Source of the DNA: Trissonchulus latispiculum | Taxonomy: Eukaryota; Nematoda; Enoplea; Enoplida; Ironidae | Assembly (NCBI GenBank): GCA_030248195.1 | Contig: JASAND010012636.1 | Span: 47,734-111,733, forward strand | Direction: 5' to 3' | DNA length: 64,000 bases | In this document: positions 1-10,889 of the stretch, in pieces | Layout: each line of letters opens with the position of its first letter | Numbering within the stretch: position 1 is the first letter of the stretch | The notes under the pieces: model-generated | The model's database searches: none | The model's input: only the letters and a program-made list of their open reading frames with translations | Told to the model about the DNA's origin: nothing | Translations under genes and position numbers: made by a program

Positions 1-153
1 CGACGTGACTTTAATATATAGACAGAGATAGGTAGATTAAAACAGAATGAGATGGATTGCATCCTAAAATTATTAGTGATTAGCTATACAAACAAACAAA
101 AGCTAAATATCACTGATGAGGAATTTAATGTTTTGATTGTTTGTTTACTTTAG

Positions 154-339
<186 letters not shown>

Positions 340-442
340 AGCAAGATTTTTGGAAATTTCATGATTTGTGTGCTTAATCAAAGCAATGTATACATATTTA
401 ACATGATTTCTGTTTGTGCAGTTTTATATATGCACAATGAAT

Positions 443-448
443 AATAAA
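443..448 (+). promoter_or_regulatory. Poly(A) signal AATAAA of the cathepsin D-like gene
   Basis: AATAAA lies 104 nt after the cathepsin D-like stop codon in AT-rich sequence, a normal distance for a 3' UTR. The 3' UTR is therefore about 130 nt and ends before the repeat element at 500. Confidence 0.6.
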
Positions 449-499
449 ATAAGAATGTGTAGGTGTGCTTCTAATCCAAATCCTAATTCAATGTAACTA

Positions 500-1291
500 A
501 AGCCGATTTCACACGATGGGGATTTTTATGGGGATTCCCCTGGGGAATCCCCAGGGGTCACAGCATTCGAAGTTTTCCTAAAAATCCCTATTGGATCCCC
601 ATGGGACCTTGTTATGTGGATTCTATTCACACGATGGGGAAAATCCATTGGGGATGTCTGCTATAAATAACGTGTTGCTTCTATAACATTTTATTACTCC
701 TGTGCAATTTAGAACGAATTTACTGTTTTTCTAACAATTCGAACAATTATATTGTATATAAAATACGTATTCGAAAGATCATCATTGAAAATTGTTAACA
801 AAACATTACATAAATAAATAAACACCCATATATAATAATTTAATCCATAGCTTCATCATTTAGTCCTTCCATGCAATTTATACTGTTCTGTCAATGATTC
901 TCCAACAAGATTATTGAATTATTTTGTACATTTGTCTCTACAAGTTTTCAACGACTCATAAAAGTGGGTGAAATTAATTAATACAGCATTTATTTTCGAT
1001 GTTAAGTAACATACACTATTCTAGTTTCAGTTAAATACACTTAAAACTACATTGGCAATAAAGTCAGCTAATTTTGGTGCTCTCTGATTGGTTGTTTCAT
1101 GGGGATCCCCATAGAAAATTGCTCGGCGAGCAATCCATCCCCATGGAGATTTTCATGGGGATCCCCACGAAAATCCTCATAGAAATCCCCATGGGGCATT
1201 TCCGTGGGGACAGATGGGGTCCCCGTGGGGATACTCATGTGGAAATCCCCTGGGGAATCCCCACGAAAATCCCATCGTGTGAAATCGGCTT
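500..1291. mobile_element. Non-autonomous inverted-repeat element (MITE/foldback), 792 bp
   Basis: The left end AAGCCGATTTCACACGATGG at 500 is matched by its reverse complement ending at 1291. Inside both ends are many short runs alternating GGGGAT and ATCCCC (for example 525-560 and 1,100-1,275), so the arms can pair in several registers. A further copy of CACACGATGGGG sits internally at about 631. The AT-rich middle (660-1,075) encodes nothing recognisable. No clear target duplication is visible. The ORF at 1,074-1,367 only translates the GGGGATCCCC-rich arm. Confidence 0.75.
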
Positions 1292-1848
1292 AGGGCAGGG
1301 CAGACACTCCCGGAAAAACTTTCCATTTCATCCAACTGTTAATCCTTTACGCCTTTCTATGCCGTGATAGCGGGCAAATCACTCAAATTGTGATACCAAT
1401 AGCAAGATTTTATAATCGGAAGAAGAGCGAGACACTCAGCTCTTCCTATTTTTTGTCGTGGTGCCCACAGTTTATGTAGGTACTCAAAGAGACCTTTTGT
1501 GTGCAGCTCCCCGCGGTCCGGAGATTAGCAGACAAGAGGCTGAGAGACGAAGGTCACGGACAGAAAACATGACCCCCAAGCAGATCTGGCGTGCGGTTAT
1601 TGACCCCTTAGCTCTACGCTAGGGCCGTATTCACAAAGCTCTGGTTAGGCTACCACTGGTAAGGCTACTCTTAAAAGTTTGAAATTTGATTCCTCGTTGG
1701 TATCTTAGTTGCATTTATAAGCAGTTGTGCTATTACAAAATCGTAAAGTAGCTAGAGTGGATCATTTTCCTGATTTTTAAGTTAAATTTTCACTGCAAAC
1801 TGCAAACCACCTCCAGCTCTGGTTTGCAATTTCCCATACGAGTGGTAG
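1292..1848 (+). repeat. Dispersed repeat copy (R1) followed by half of a second inverted-repeat element
   Basis: No gene is visible here. 1,477-1,622 is a copy of a repeat also present at 11,480-11,630 (same strand) and, in part and reversed, around 14,510-14,740; the shared stretch includes GGTCACGGACAGAAAACATG. At 1,620 a terminus reading GGGCCGTATTCACAAAGC begins a second element. The inverted version of that terminus occurs at 12,768-12,786. The LTR retrotransposon is inserted at 1,849 inside this second element. Confidence 0.55.
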
Positions 1849-2993
1849 TGTGAAGTTAGCACCGGCAGGAAAGATATAAATTATTCATGAGCTGCTAAGC
1901 CTAAGTGAAAATGACATTTCATTTGATGAACGTTCAATCATTTCGCATTACTCTTGTCTAAATTCGTAGGTTCGGATAGCTAATAGTGGTAGTCCTCCAT
2001 ATTGGGTTGGTTTGTCGCAGTGTGGGTGTAGGAGTTGATGAAGAAAGGTTGGGTTCAAAGTTGGGTGATTAGTTGTGGGTTCTTAATTATTATCCCTGTC
2101 GCTCAGTCGGCTTCGGCCGGGTTTTTATTCCGGCTAGAGCCGGAATGTATAAAAAGGGATTTGGTATCTTTTGTGTGTCTGGAGTATTTTCTTCTATCAG
2201 AAGCCCTATCTTCAGCACTGGGCTAACTTAGGGATTTTTTTGCTTCGCTGCAGTACAATATGCAAATTAGGTTTCAGACTGCTATTTAAGACGTCACAAC
2301 GTCTGTCCTTTCGCAGTCTTTGACTGTTTGCAGTTCCAGTTGGCTGCATATTTTTGGCACTGATGTTGCATAGTAGCAGCGTAATGGTGCACTTAGGGAG
2401 GGGCGAAATGGCATTGAGCTAAACAGGTTTTGATTAATCAGCTCATCTTATCAATCATGTTTAGGGTCTAGAACCAAACAAAATAGAAAGAATTGCAAGT
2501 TTTCCATTCATTTTCTTCAGTATCAAATTTGTAACGGTCTTAGTGATAAATGGTGTTGGGATTTGTATCTGCTTGAACAAATAGCAAGAATTAGTCGGAT
2601 ATGAAAAAAGTGGAGAAAAGAAAAAGTAAAATCGTCAGAAAGATATCCGGCTTTTGGCAAAAAAGGAGGAAGAGGTGGTAGAATGCAACAGGATTTTCGC
2701 AGGTCTACGAAGGAATAATGCCCCTTTTTGGGGCCTACTTGTTGTGGTTTGATTTGTATTTTGGTAAAGTTTATATTTTGGTTGAAATTTATGTTTTGCC
2801 TTAATTTTGTCGTCAAGTTCTTGCCTAAATCACAATAAACCGTTGTAATCATTCCGTTGATTTCTAGTTGGTCAGGTCCGAACATTGCTCCAGCGTCACA
2901 CACCACGTTTGTTCACCTGTAATCGAGTTCTAGTCTAGAGAGTAAAAGTCAGGCAACATCATTTTACTAAGATCAGTATAGTCAAACTTCACA
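1849..2993 (+). repeat. Left (5') LTR, 1,145 bp
   Basis: Starts TGTGAAGTTAGC and ends CTTCACA. It is co-linear and by eye nearly identical to the right LTR, except that 2,127-2,743 (617 bp) has no counterpart there. The unique block contains a TATA box, so this is the promoter-competent LTR. ORFs inside it (2,035-2,226 and the minus-strand 2,523-2,906) are not credible genes. Confidence 0.9.
2148..2157 (+). promoter_or_regulatory. TATA box of the LTR promoter
   Basis: TATAAAAAGG lies in the left LTR just after a short CCGGCTAGAGCCGG palindrome. It falls in the 617-bp block missing from the right LTR, so it probably marks the U3 core promoter that drives the genomic RNA. Confidence 0.5.
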
Positions 2994-2995
2994 TG

Positions 2996-3013
2996 TGGCG
3001 ACCGTGTCATGTG
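2996..3013 (+). other. Primer-binding site
   Basis: TGGCGACCGTGTCATGTG starts 2 nt after the left LTR. TGG at this position would pair with the CCA end of a tRNA, as in most LTR elements. The matching tRNA was not identified. Confidence 0.55.
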
Positions 3014-3017
3014 GTAG

Positions 3018-4625
3018 ATGTTGGAGGAGTGTGACGGTCTTGACCGTAAATTTTTTCGTGCTTTAGAAGATCGGCTTCAAGATATTCAACGGCTTTTTGA
3101 ATTTTTACAAAATTTAGATTACCCGGACGAATATAACGATCTAGTTTTGCGACAGAGGTGTTGTGAGCAGGCCCCAGTTATGGATCGGGGGGACCCGCGT
3201 GAACTTGGGGAATATACTGATCCGCCCCTCCAAGACGGGGTTCCACCTGGAACTCGGGGGGGAGCGCCCTACCGAAATTGGGGGATCCCCTATATCCCCA
3301 CTACGATTCCCTTACAAACTTGGGGGGAAAATTCTGGGCGAAATCAAAATATTCCATGTTGTATGGCTCAAGTCCCGGTCAGTTGCAGAGGTCCACCCCC
3401 CCAGTGGACCCAGGCGGGGGTTCCTCCCAGCCCCAAACTTCGGCCTCTCGAACAGATCAAATTCCGCGGCCATCATATTCTCAGATGTTGAATAAAGCTT
3501 TTGGTCCGTCAGTTACCTCCCCTAATCAGATGGTGCAGAATGGGGGCAGAACCCCCCAAAATTCTTCCCAGCCCCCCTTCCCCCTGCTCCCACCCCAGAA
3601 ATTCAGGGAGGAAATTCAACTACGTCGGGTGGTTTGGAACAGGTTTGTGTTGTCAATACGTCTCCTTCGGAGGCAATGGGGGGCCCGGCGGCTCCCCCGG
3701 ACCAGTCTGTGCTACCTTCTGAGGAGGAAATTTTCGCGGCGGCGGCGGCTGTCGTGAGGGACCCGGAAATTCGAGATCTCCCTCGGGGACATCCTAGGCG
3801 GTTGGAAAAAATTTCAGATTTCTACAGGGGACTGGTCGACAGAATGACAGATCAGCTTGTTGCAGACCGGCGTGCTTTTCTCGGTCTTCCACCAGAGTCA
3901 GGCGGGCTGGCGGGGGCTTCGACCCCTGCTGCCCCCCGATCCGGTCCTTCATCCTCAGTGGCCGGCCATGTCCAGTCGGAGTCGAATGGAGGTGGAGCTC
4001 CAGTCTCTCCTCAGTCGCAGTATTCTTATGGCACTGGACAAACGACGATGATTTCTACTCATAATCAGTCTCAGCAGAATCCGCGGCCAGATAATGATAC
4101 GCCACAGTCTTCAGCTCCTCCTCCGGCCCCTGGACCCTCCCCAGCTCAGTCAAATGTCCCTCCCCCCCAGCAGAATGGACCTGGTCATTACAATCCTGGA
4201 TCTACTTCGCACGCAGTGCCTGAACCGCAGCCTCAGCAACAGCAGGCTCCGCCGCATCAGGCGGGCGGCCCCCAGGCTGGTGGCTATGGTTATTATGATC
4301 CAAATTACTACTATTATGCGCAATATGGCAATTATGATCCGAATTTACATTTCGATCTCAACCAACAGCAATATTTTGAATCTCAGCAATCTCAACCGCA
4401 ATTGGCTCCGATGTATCCGGACCCTGTGCCGGGTACACCTCAGAATTACGGTTACTATCTGAATCCGCCAGAGCCTGCTTCTCAGCAGACTCCCCCTTCG
4501 ACTCAACAACCGGCGGACCAACAACCTTCAAATTCGACACAGCCGGACCAGACAGTTTGCCGGGTGGCCACTGACCACTCAGGGGGGCTCGTCCTCGTAC
4601 GAGGCCCCATCCCACTCCACCTACT
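3018..4625 (+). pseudogene. N-terminal Gag region of the LTR element, split over three frames
   Basis: ATG at 3,018 opens a frame starting MLEECDGLDRKFFRALED, an acidic, helical leader. Open reading then moves to a second frame (about 3,278-3,640) and a third (about 3,634-4,590), each lacking its own convincing start, before returning to the first frame upstream of 4,626. Composition is continuous across the breaks: Pro/Gly/Gln/Ser-rich, with Tyr-rich repeats near 4,290-4,350. This suggests one original Gag leader hit by frameshifts. Nearby G runs (around 3,255 and 4,579) are plausible sites of indels or sequencing errors. Function beyond Gag leader is unknown. Confidence 0.6.
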
Positions 4626-7600
4626 ATGCAAGCCACGGACGCTTCAGTCAGACGCCATAATGCTCAATTATATCGTACGTATGTGGCAATTCTACACGAT
4701 ATTCCTCGTTTTGAGCCGACTTTTGATTATTTCGAAGATTGGTTACCACAGTTTGTTTCAGCAGCTACAGTGCAAGGGATTCCCAGGGACCAGTGGGCCC
4801 GTCTTATGTTCAACAAACTGTCTGGTAAGGCCCTCACTTTTGCTTCGAAGGTTGGTCCTAAAGTTGTGGAATCATTGGATGAATTTATACGAATGATGTC
4901 TGCTCAGTTTCCCAAGCCTCAACAATCAGTTTCGGAAAAATTCCACCGGTTTGCCCAAAGAGTCCAGCAGCCTGGGGAAACCGTCCGCCAGTATGTGTCG
5001 GAGCTGCAATCTCAGGCTCTTGAAATTTGGCCATCGCAGGCAGACCGGGACAGGCACTGCGCGCAACAACTTTTTGACGGCATTCGTTCGGAATATACGA
5101 CGGCTTTGGCATCAAATTTCGGGAAAGGTGAGCCCAAATTGGACGAAATTCTTCGTATCCTGGACAAATTGGAATCACGGATCTCAAAACCTAGTTTGGC
5201 CGATCAACAAGCTTTTGCGGCTCCAGTTTATCACGTAGGCGCCCAGAATTCTTCCAGAGACGGGGCTGCCCCCCTCGATTCGACTCCTGCGACTAGGCTG
5301 GAGCTGCGAGAGATGAAGGACTGGTTTGAGACAAAATTTTTCGACAAGCTCAAAGAAATGGAGGAGGAGAAGAAAAAACGCTTCCCTCCTTGTCGCCACT
5401 GCAACAAGCGGGGGCACCATCCGGATCGCTGTTGGGACAAAGACCCTTCAAAAGTTCCTCCGGGTTATAAAGGTAGGAATAATCAAAATACTCAGGCGCA
5501 AGTTGACATGGTGGGGGCCTACCCTCAGATGCCTCCTCAGCCGGTATACTATCCACAGCATGACCCGGCGCTTCAGTCCCCGGGTTATGCGGCGGCCCCT
5601 CAGCAGTATCTGCCCCCGTGGCAGCACGCTGTGCAGAGCCAGCCTCGGCCGTTGTTGCAGTCTCAGTGGCAGTCACAAGGTGTGGCGGCTCCTGGTTCTG
5701 TGGCGCGTCCGCGGGTGCCTTTGCAGGCGGGTCAGCCGCGTTACCAGGGGGCGGGAGCGAGAGCTTCCGGTCCTCCCGGTTTCAATGCAAATTTTGTACC
5801 AGCTTCTCATGGTCCAGTAGGGGGCGGGGCCCAGCCTAAAAGAGGGGGTAGAAACCCCCAAACGGCTCCACCTCCGACGGCTCGGCAGGTAAATCAGATG
5901 GTTAACCAACTTTCTGTCAACATGCTACAGATTGAGCCCGATTACGAACGTTTAGGCCTCACGGACCAGCCGGGGGAAACCTCGGAACAGGTTTTGGGGG
6001 CAGATTTGTCCTTTGATGCTAATTCAGTAGAACATCAAGTGGCTCAAAAATTTCAGTTACTCCATCGAAATTTCACTACGTTGGCAGCTATTCACGGTCA
6101 AACTCATGAATTCATGAATAAGTATTTTGATGCTATTAGGCTGCACATAGGTGAGATGACTGATCTTTTTCTTCGTTTGTGGCCAAATAAATTTGATTCT
6201 AATAATATTTGGATGAACGAAGCTGAGCCGTCGGACTCGTGGTGTGCGGGGGGTTCTCCCATTTTGGCGGGCCCGGGGTCTCCGTACACAGCTCCGCCCG
6301 AACCACCTGTCCAAGAGCCTGCACCAGCTGAGGCCACAAATTGGGTCCAGGACGACAAAGGAGAGGAAGTTCCTCTTCCAGAAACAGAGGCTACACCAGC
6401 CTCACAGGTAAGTCCTCATTGTGTGGTACAAATTTCTGATTTGATGGGTCATTCAGCTCTTGCAGAACCGGGGGATGTCCCAGAAATTGACCTTGAATCT
6501 GTTTTAGCAGCGGGTGAAAACACTCCAGCAATTTTGATTGATGTCAACGGTCAAAAATTGGTTGCAATTGTTGACACGGGAGCGTCCATCACGATTATTA
6601 GTACGGGGGGCCTTGAACGTCTCCTCAGGGCGGGCGCAGAAATCGTGGTTCATTACCCGGACCCTATTAAAGCACGTACACCAGGAAATGACTATTTGAA
6701 ATTAACCGGAAAAGCATTTTTGCCTTTCAAAGTTGGTCAAATTCAGTTAGGGTGGCATTTTCATGTGGCCCCCGATTTTTACAGGGATATTCTGCTAGGT
6801 ACTGATTTCATGAAGGCTTTTTCTTGGGATATTATCCTTTCTCAGAATAAAGTTTATATGGGTACCATGAACCACGAGTTGCTCACCCCTGACCAGTTGA
6901 GAGCTGAATGGAACACCCGGGATTCAACAGTTTTGGCAGTGGTTCTAGCAGTTGATGTGGTGGTCCCTCCCTCCTCGGAGGTCTGGGCTCAGGCCCGGGT
7001 CTCCCCAAGACTGACCGAGACTTCCCATTTATTTGAACCTTTTGATGACTTTGTACATATAAATCGTGTCTTGTCTTATGGGGGGATTGTCGTGCCTCGG
7101 GAAACAATTTTTGATTTTTTGGTTGCAAATCCCACAAACTGCCCGGTCGAATTGTCGAAGGCTACTGTGTTGGGGTCCATTAGCCCGGCTGAGGACTATT
7201 TCGCCACAGACCCTAACCTAGATGTACCGTTGGCAGTCACGAGGGCTCAAGTTAATGTCGATACGTATACTGATGATATGTTGTTTATTGTTGACGAGGA
7301 CCTCGGGACCCCTCCTCCGCAAATTTCTTCTCCATTTACTGGGTCTTTGTCTGATTCTCCTTTTGATGAGCTGTTGGTTCTTAATTGTGATGTTGATTCT
7401 ACTCAAGGGGACCTCCTGCTAAAAGAGGGGGTGGACCCCCTATATCCGAACGAAATTTTTGACGAATCTGAAAAAATCCCGGAAGCGACTTCTTGTGCCA
7501 AGGGGGTTACGGCCCCTCCTGAGCCTCAGTCTCCTCTAAAAGAGGGGGTAGTCACCCCCAAAATTTTGGATGGGGAGGTGAAAACTTTGCGGTCATGTCT

Positions 7601-7691
7601 GTTTTCGGTTCCTCGCCTAGTCGTGTTATGTATTGTTTGTATTTTTGTATTTTGTATGTATGCCTCACCTATGTCTTTGTTCATTTTATAG
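4626..7691 (+). CDS. Gag (capsid, zinc knuckle) and aspartic protease polyprotein, 1,021 aa
   Basis: Residues about 15-190 resemble the retrotransposon Gag capsid family (FDYFEDWLPQF, then WARLMFNKLSGKA, then VRQYVSELQSQA). A single CCHC knuckle, CRHCNKRGHHPDRC, starts near residue 256. A Pro/Gln-rich linker follows. The retropepsin domain has its catalytic VDTGAS at about 649-654 and a typical DILLGTDFM strand near 720. The last ~28 residues are hydrophobic and could form a membrane segment, or may be chance coding in T-rich DNA. The chain ends with TAG/TAA-rich sequence where pol would be expected. ATG at 4,626 is the first in this frame, but the true polyprotein probably began at 3,018 before frameshifts. 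Confidence 0.85.
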   Translation: MQATDASVRRHNAQLYRTYVAILHDIPRFEPTFDYFEDWLPQFVSAATVQGIPRDQWARLMFNKLSGKALTFASKVGPKVVESLDEFIRMMSAQFPKPQQSVSEKFHRFAQRVQQPGETVRQYVSELQSQALEIWPSQADRDRHCAQQLFDGIRSEYTTALASNFGKGEPKLDEILRILDKLESRISKPSLADQQAFAAPVYHVGAQNSSRDGAAPLDSTPATRLELREMKDWFETKFFDKLKEMEEEKKKRFPPCRHCNKRGHHPDRCWDKDPSKVPPGYKGRNNQNTQAQVDMVGAYPQMPPQPVYYPQHDPALQSPGYAAAPQQYLPPWQHAVQSQPRPLLQSQWQSQGVAAPGSVARPRVPLQAGQPRYQGAGARASGPPGFNANFVPASHGPVGGGAQPKRGGRNPQTAPPPTARQVNQMVNQLSVNMLQIEPDYERLGLTDQPGETSEQVLGADLSFDANSVEHQVAQKFQLLHRNFTTLAAIHGQTHEFMNKYFDAIRLHIGEMTDLFLRLWPNKFDSNNIWMNEAEPSDSWCAGGSPILAGPGSPYTAPPEPPVQEPAPAEATNWVQDDKGEEVPLPETEATPASQVSPHCVVQISDLMGHSALAEPGDVPEIDLESVLAAGENTPAILIDVNGQKLVAIVDTGASITIISTGGLERLLRAGAEIVVHYPDPIKARTPGNDYLKLTGKAFLPFKVGQIQLGWHFHVAPDFYRDILLGTDFMKAFSWDIILSQNKVYMGTMNHELLTPDQLRAEWNTRDSTVLAVVLAVDVVVPPSSEVWAQARVSPRLTETSHLFEPFDDFVHINRVLSYGGIVVPRETIFDFLVANPTNCPVELSKATVLGSISPAEDYFATDPNLDVPLAVTRAQVNVDTYTDDMLFIVDEDLGTPPPQISSPFTGSLSDSPFDELLVLNCDVDSTQGDLLLKEGVDPLYPNEIFDESEKIPEATSCAKGVTAPPEPQSPLKEGVVTPKILDGEVKTLRSCLFSVPRLVVLCIVCIFVFCMYASPMSLFIL

Positions 7692-10600
7692 CTTCTTGTT
7701 CTAGCGTGATCTCATCCTTTTCTTTGTTTTAGCTTTTAACTATAGTTTACTTTTTACATTTGTGTATAATTTTGTGTAGGCACCAACCTGGTTCTTTCAA
7801 TTTTGGGTAACTAAAAATTTTTTCTTAGATTCTCTTTGTTGTTTCTTATATACGTACATACGTATTCTTCCTTAGATTAAATTTTATAACTTCTCTTGCC
7901 TTTCTTATTTGGTTAAAATTACATTTTTAAACTTTATTGAATTGTACAATACGTACTTCTTTCATTTGATGTACTGGATTTTTCAAACACTTTTTGAATA
8001 CGTACCTTGGGTACCCTTGAACTTCTCGTTCTTGAAATTTTTCCTGTATTTTGGTTTTTATTTATCTGAATTTACCTTTTCTATAACTTTTCGGTTTCGT
8101 TGTTTCGAGCGTGGGTTTTCCTTTCACTTTTATGTAATGCACTATACTTATTTTTGTTTTAGAACCAGTTCGGTCATTTGTTTGGTTTTGGCTTCTGTTG
8201 GATCCAGTGGTCAGGAGGCCTTTTGGGGTGCTGGTCCACAATTTGGTTTGTTTCCGGATCAGTTCAGGAAAATTATCAGGTGGTATTTTTTGGTTCTTTC
8301 TGTTTTCTCTTATTTTTACTATTTTTACATTTAACTTTAATCTGCTGTGTGGGTTCTTTTACTTGATTTCTTGACGTATGTCGTTCTATTTTTGATTCTT
8401 TTAGATGATCTCTTTGATAAATTTCTTTTCTCTTTCGCTTTCTTGGTTTAATTCATAAATTTTTGCTTACTTGAGTATTTCATTTTTTCGATTCTTTGAG
8501 TTTTGTCAATGATTCAAAATTTTTTCTTTCCTTGATTCTATTACGTATAAATACCTCTAGTTGATGCTTTAAGGTCAATTTTCTTGACTATATCTTGTTT
8601 GAATCTTCACCTTTTCATTGGAATAAACTTTAATCTTTGTTTTTCGTTGACTTTTCTAAATTCCACACAGCAGATTGGACTTTTTCTTTTTAACTTTTTT
8701 ACAACTTTTAACTCTGGTGCTCCTACATTTTTTCACACTCTCTTTTGGAGTGTTAAGTTGCGGGCCGCTCCGGTCTCCGCATACCGGGTGAGGTGGGCCG
8801 CACGCTCCTTAACATTCTTTCTACTTTTTGATTCCGTTTGAGTTAGTTTAGCCTTGAGACTCTCTTTGATAAGCACAGGCCTATGGGGTTTCTCCTCCGC
8901 ATACCGGGGCTGCGATTCTCCCATTGGCTCTGGAGCTACTAAATTCATAGGTGGGGCTGTAACTATGTTTCGTCAGTAGTTTGTTTTGTTTAATTTTGCC
9001 ATTTATTAATCATGATTCTTCTGTGCTTTATATGACTGCCTTAATTTTTGTTTTTGTGTGTTTTAGTTAATCCTGTAATCTTTTTCTGTGCTGTGCCGGT
9101 GCCGACCCCCCATCCTCAGTGCCGGGTGTGCCCCCCAGGATATGTGCTGGATGGCTCAGGATTGGACTTTACCGCCCATTGCTTGGTGCGAAGGTCTGGC
9201 GCAGTGCTCTACTGCCATGACGTCTGGACGGTGGTTGTTGGGGCCGGATTCTACTGGTCCTACTTCGTAGCAGGCCTCTGGACTCTTGGGTTGGCCAGGT
9301 TCTGGCCGACGGTTGTCGTTTCGGTCTGCTGGGCCGGTCTTTTGGACTTTCTGGCGCACTGTGCCTTGTGCGACTGATATCTGGTTGGGCGCCTGATGCT
9401 TGTAGTCTGCCTGGCCGCCCTTGTGACTTTGGAGAAGCGTTCTGCTTCCGGTGGTTTGGCTGCCGTGCCGGCTTGTGGAGGTCTTCTGCCTCTGTGGTCG
9501 GCTGCCATCTTCGTCGGCGCCAGGTTCTGTGGGCTTTCCTGGCCTTGTTGGACTTTGGTGGCAGGCCTTGTGTCTGTGTCTGCCATTTTGGGGTCGTGTT
9601 GGCCTGGTTGGGCCTTTGGTTTGGCAGGACCTTTGGGGGTCTTGACGGGTCCTCTATTCCTGGAGCCTGTCTTTCGGCTCCTGGGCGTGGGCCTTGGTGT
9701 CTGTGGTTCACCTACCGCCGTGGGGGAGCCGGGCTGTTGCTTCTACGGTTTGTATGGCCGTTTGCCTTGTGCTCAGCCCTGGTCCCGGGTGCCTTTGGCT
9801 CAGTTTGGTTTGAGTTGGACCTGGTGGTGAGGGTCAGGAGGCCTCGCGAGGCCTGCTACGGCCAGCCTTGGTAGGATCCGGCCATATGAACTTTTGGTTA
9901 GACGGCTCTATGAATGTCATAGCAACAGTTTGCGGTGCTGGGGAGAAAACCGCCAGTGTCCCTGTCTCTGCACCGTGACGCTCTCCCCCCCACCCTCATT
10001 CTGTGTGATTTCTGCTGTTGTTTAATCTGTGTCTTGGTGATTGGTATTTCTTTTTCGGGTTCTAGTATAATGGTTGTGATTGTTGGGAGGGAGCCGTAGG
10101 GACTAAAATTTTTAAATTGGGGTTTAGTTGATTACATTTTTGTTCTTCTTTCGTTAGGGTGCCCGCCACCTCGGTATATCCGTTGTAATTGTCGGTGTCG
10201 GTATAGTTTTATAGCTTTTCACTATCTCTTTTCTGTCTGTTTTTCTACTAAATATGGTTACACGGTTTATTTTTCTTTTCATCTTTCAAATTCTCTTCGC
10301 TCTTTTCTCGAATACCACAATTTCTTGATGACATTACTTTTCGTTCTTTGTTTCACTCATCTAGTATTTTGTTTGGCATTGTTTTTGCTACTTCATTCCA
10401 TCTTGGCTGCTAATTACTTGTACAATTTTTTGATTTCTTGCCTATACTGCCTTTGTTTAATACTTCTATGCATAATAATTTCTCTTGTCACATATATATT
10501 CACAATATTGGGGTTTTGTTCTCGTTTTTGCTATTGTTTCCTGTCGGTGCTCCCTACTCTTTTGGTACCTGGGTGTACTCGGGCGGGAATTTAAAATTTT

Positions 10601-10873
10601 ACGTAGGTTTTGAAGTAGGTAAGTAAGTTTTTGTAGTAGTTTGTCAAAAATGTCTCGATTAAGTTACGAGTAGTCTTACCGTCAGCCGGTTAGCATGTTA
10701 AAAAGTTGTGTGCTCAACCGTGGTATGGTGTATGTTCACCGCAGTTGTTTACTTTTATCTTTACGTAATTTTCACAAAAGTTTTATCTTTACTAGTACCT
10801 AAGGTACCTGTGGGTAACATTCTTTTTATCAAGTTGTCTAACTGAGTGGACCCGTCCGAGGCCGCCCGGGGCC
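7692..10873 (+). other. Long noncoding 3' segment of the LTR element
   Basis: This 3.2-kb block lies between the protease and the polypurine tract, where reverse transcriptase, RNase H and integrase normally sit. No YxDD, HHCC or DDE-type motif is visible. 7,692-9,060 is very T-rich on the plus strand. 9,070-9,990 abruptly becomes GC-rich and G/T-biased, and 10,000-10,870 returns to T-rich. Overlapping ORFs on both strands at 9,169-9,874 (Arg/Pro/Gln-rich on minus, Trp/Cys/Leu-rich on plus) read as composition artefacts. The block may hold packaging or structural RNA signals, or captured foreign sequence. Confidence 0.65.
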
Positions 10874-10884
10874 AAAAGAGGGGG
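10874..10884 (+). other. Polypurine tract
   Basis: AAAAGAGGGGG ends 5 nt before the right LTR, the expected site for plus-strand primer formation. Identical 11-mers occur at 5,838, 7,421 and 7,538 inside the coding region. Confidence 0.75.
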
Positions 10885-10889
10885 TATTA

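Noticed and set aside
2523..2906. 127-codon minus-strand ORF in the left LTR
   Set aside because: Part of it recurs at 11,124-11,330 only because it lies in the LTR; it has no protein motif.
9169..9874. Overlapping 180- and 168-codon ORFs on opposite strands
   Set aside because: Arg/Pro/Gln versus Cys/Trp/Leu composition mirrors skewed GC-rich DNA, and there are no domain motifs.
7692..10873. Hidden pol gene in the LTR element
   Set aside because: No RT, RNase H or integrase motif could be read in any frame; a profile search would be decisive.
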